From contig NC_063262.1 of assembly GCF_019578655.1 (NCBI RefSeq), forward strand, positions 21,521,582 to 21,585,581: a stretch of 64,000 nt of DNA. The letters run 5' to 3'. The notes beneath the pieces are model-generated. The model made no database searches and was not told the DNA's origin. It saw only the letters and a list, made by a program, of their open reading frames with translations. Of the stretch, positions 63,293 through 64,000 are shown piece after piece; positions within the stretch are counted from its first letter, which is position 1, and each line of letters begins with the position of its first letter. The translations under genes were made by a program, and so were the position numbers. The DNA is from Ricinus communis. Its lineage: Eukaryota > Streptophyta > Magnoliopsida > Malpighiales > Euphorbiaceae.

Positions 63293-64000
63293 CTTGTGAA
63301 AAGAGGAAGGGAAAGATAAAATATTGAACAAGTCTAATCATCTTTACCAATTCATTTTCTTCAGAGAAATAATTAGTAAAAGAAATCATTAAGTTTCATG
63401 TATCTATAACATACAAAGCAAAAAGGGGAAAAGATAATGGAGCATAAAGACCACTATACTATAGAACACGAAAATGAAGACACCTATCTAATAAGTAGTT
63501 CTTAAAGAAGAAACAAGTAAATTAAAAAATTAAACAAATTATTAATCAATTACAAAATTAACAAATTATTAATACAAGTAATTCTTATATTAATAGAAAA
63601 AAACAATCTTATCATACAAACATCATGAAATAAGTAATTCTCATTATGTACAAATGAACAACCTATAATGCATGTGTTGTTTTTATATACATGGATGGGA
63701 ATAATACTCTGAAAGGATGAAAAACAAGAATTAAATATTGAAAAGATTGACAAAAGAGGAGTATTAGTATTTTTCATCGACCTAAGCCATAGTATAGGGA
63801 ACGGAGAAAAGCTGGTGGAAAGGAGGGGAGAAAGGGGGGGAGGGAATCAAGTTTTCCCTCTTTTAGAAAGAAAAGGAAAGGAAATAAAATGGTCAATCAA
63901 TAAACATAATCATCAAACCCCACAAAAGTTGTTCCCATTTTGGGTTAAAACAGGGGGAAAGTGGGTTTTACAGTACATGCCATTCAACCTTTTCATCCTG
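63293..64000 (-). other. Intronic 5' part of the CERK1-type gene
   Basis: Upstream of the first recognised exon, whose acceptor CACAAG ends at 63293. No LysM or transmembrane coding exon was recognised up to the window edge, so this is read as intron. It contains a G-rich run at 63825-63844. Confidence 0.5.

Overview
The window is a gene-poor, AT-rich piece of nuclear DNA from a flowering plant. Genes with many short GT...AG introns, plant-only families (a LysM-type receptor kinase, an OSCA/CSC1 channel, a thaumatin-like protein), Ty1/copia, LINE and long-LTR remnants, and MITEs all point to a eudicot. The protein flavour would suit Malpighiales/Euphorbiaceae, but that placement is inference.

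Layout. At about 65-735 (minus) is a broken UDP-glycosyltransferase. From 5.5 to 11.6 kb (minus) is an OSCA1/CSC1-like channel gene with 11 coding exons and an apparent one-base insertion in exon 3. From 14.7 to 17 kb is a 1 kb tandem duplication. From 17.0 to 22.6 kb is a decayed Ty1/copia element that seems to sit inside a LINE remnant. From 24.0 to 27.2 kb (minus) is a three-exon UFD1/zinc-finger protein gene (PRLI-interacting factor K type) with a Tourist-like MITE in its second intron. From 28.3 to 32.8 kb is a long-TIR MITE and a second kilobase-scale direct duplication. From 33.2 to 34.3 kb (minus) is a thaumatin-like gene with a hydrophobic C-terminal tail. From 35.8 to 38.9 kb are nested or tandem Helitron-like repeats. 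From 39.6 to 41.4 kb (minus) is a small RNase III-like protein gene. From 45.3 to 48.1 kb is a 2.8 kb solo LTR with a perfect 5-bp target duplication and five hairpin-forming repeats. From 54.6 to 56.0 kb is a terminal-inverted-repeat element that seems to carry a captured fragment of an RZ-1-type glycine-rich RNA-binding protein gene. From 58.6 kb to the right edge (minus) is the kinase half of a CERK1-type chitin receptor, whose ectodomain lies beyond the window.

The five intact or near-intact genes are all on the minus strand and are unrelated in function: osmosensing Ca2+ channel, ubiquitin-related adaptor, defence or apoplastic TLP, dsRNA processing, chitin perception. There is no operon or biosynthetic cluster. 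Most of the remaining sequence is AT-rich repeat debris. Exon borders were read by eye from GT/AG sites and protein-family continuity, not from transcript data.
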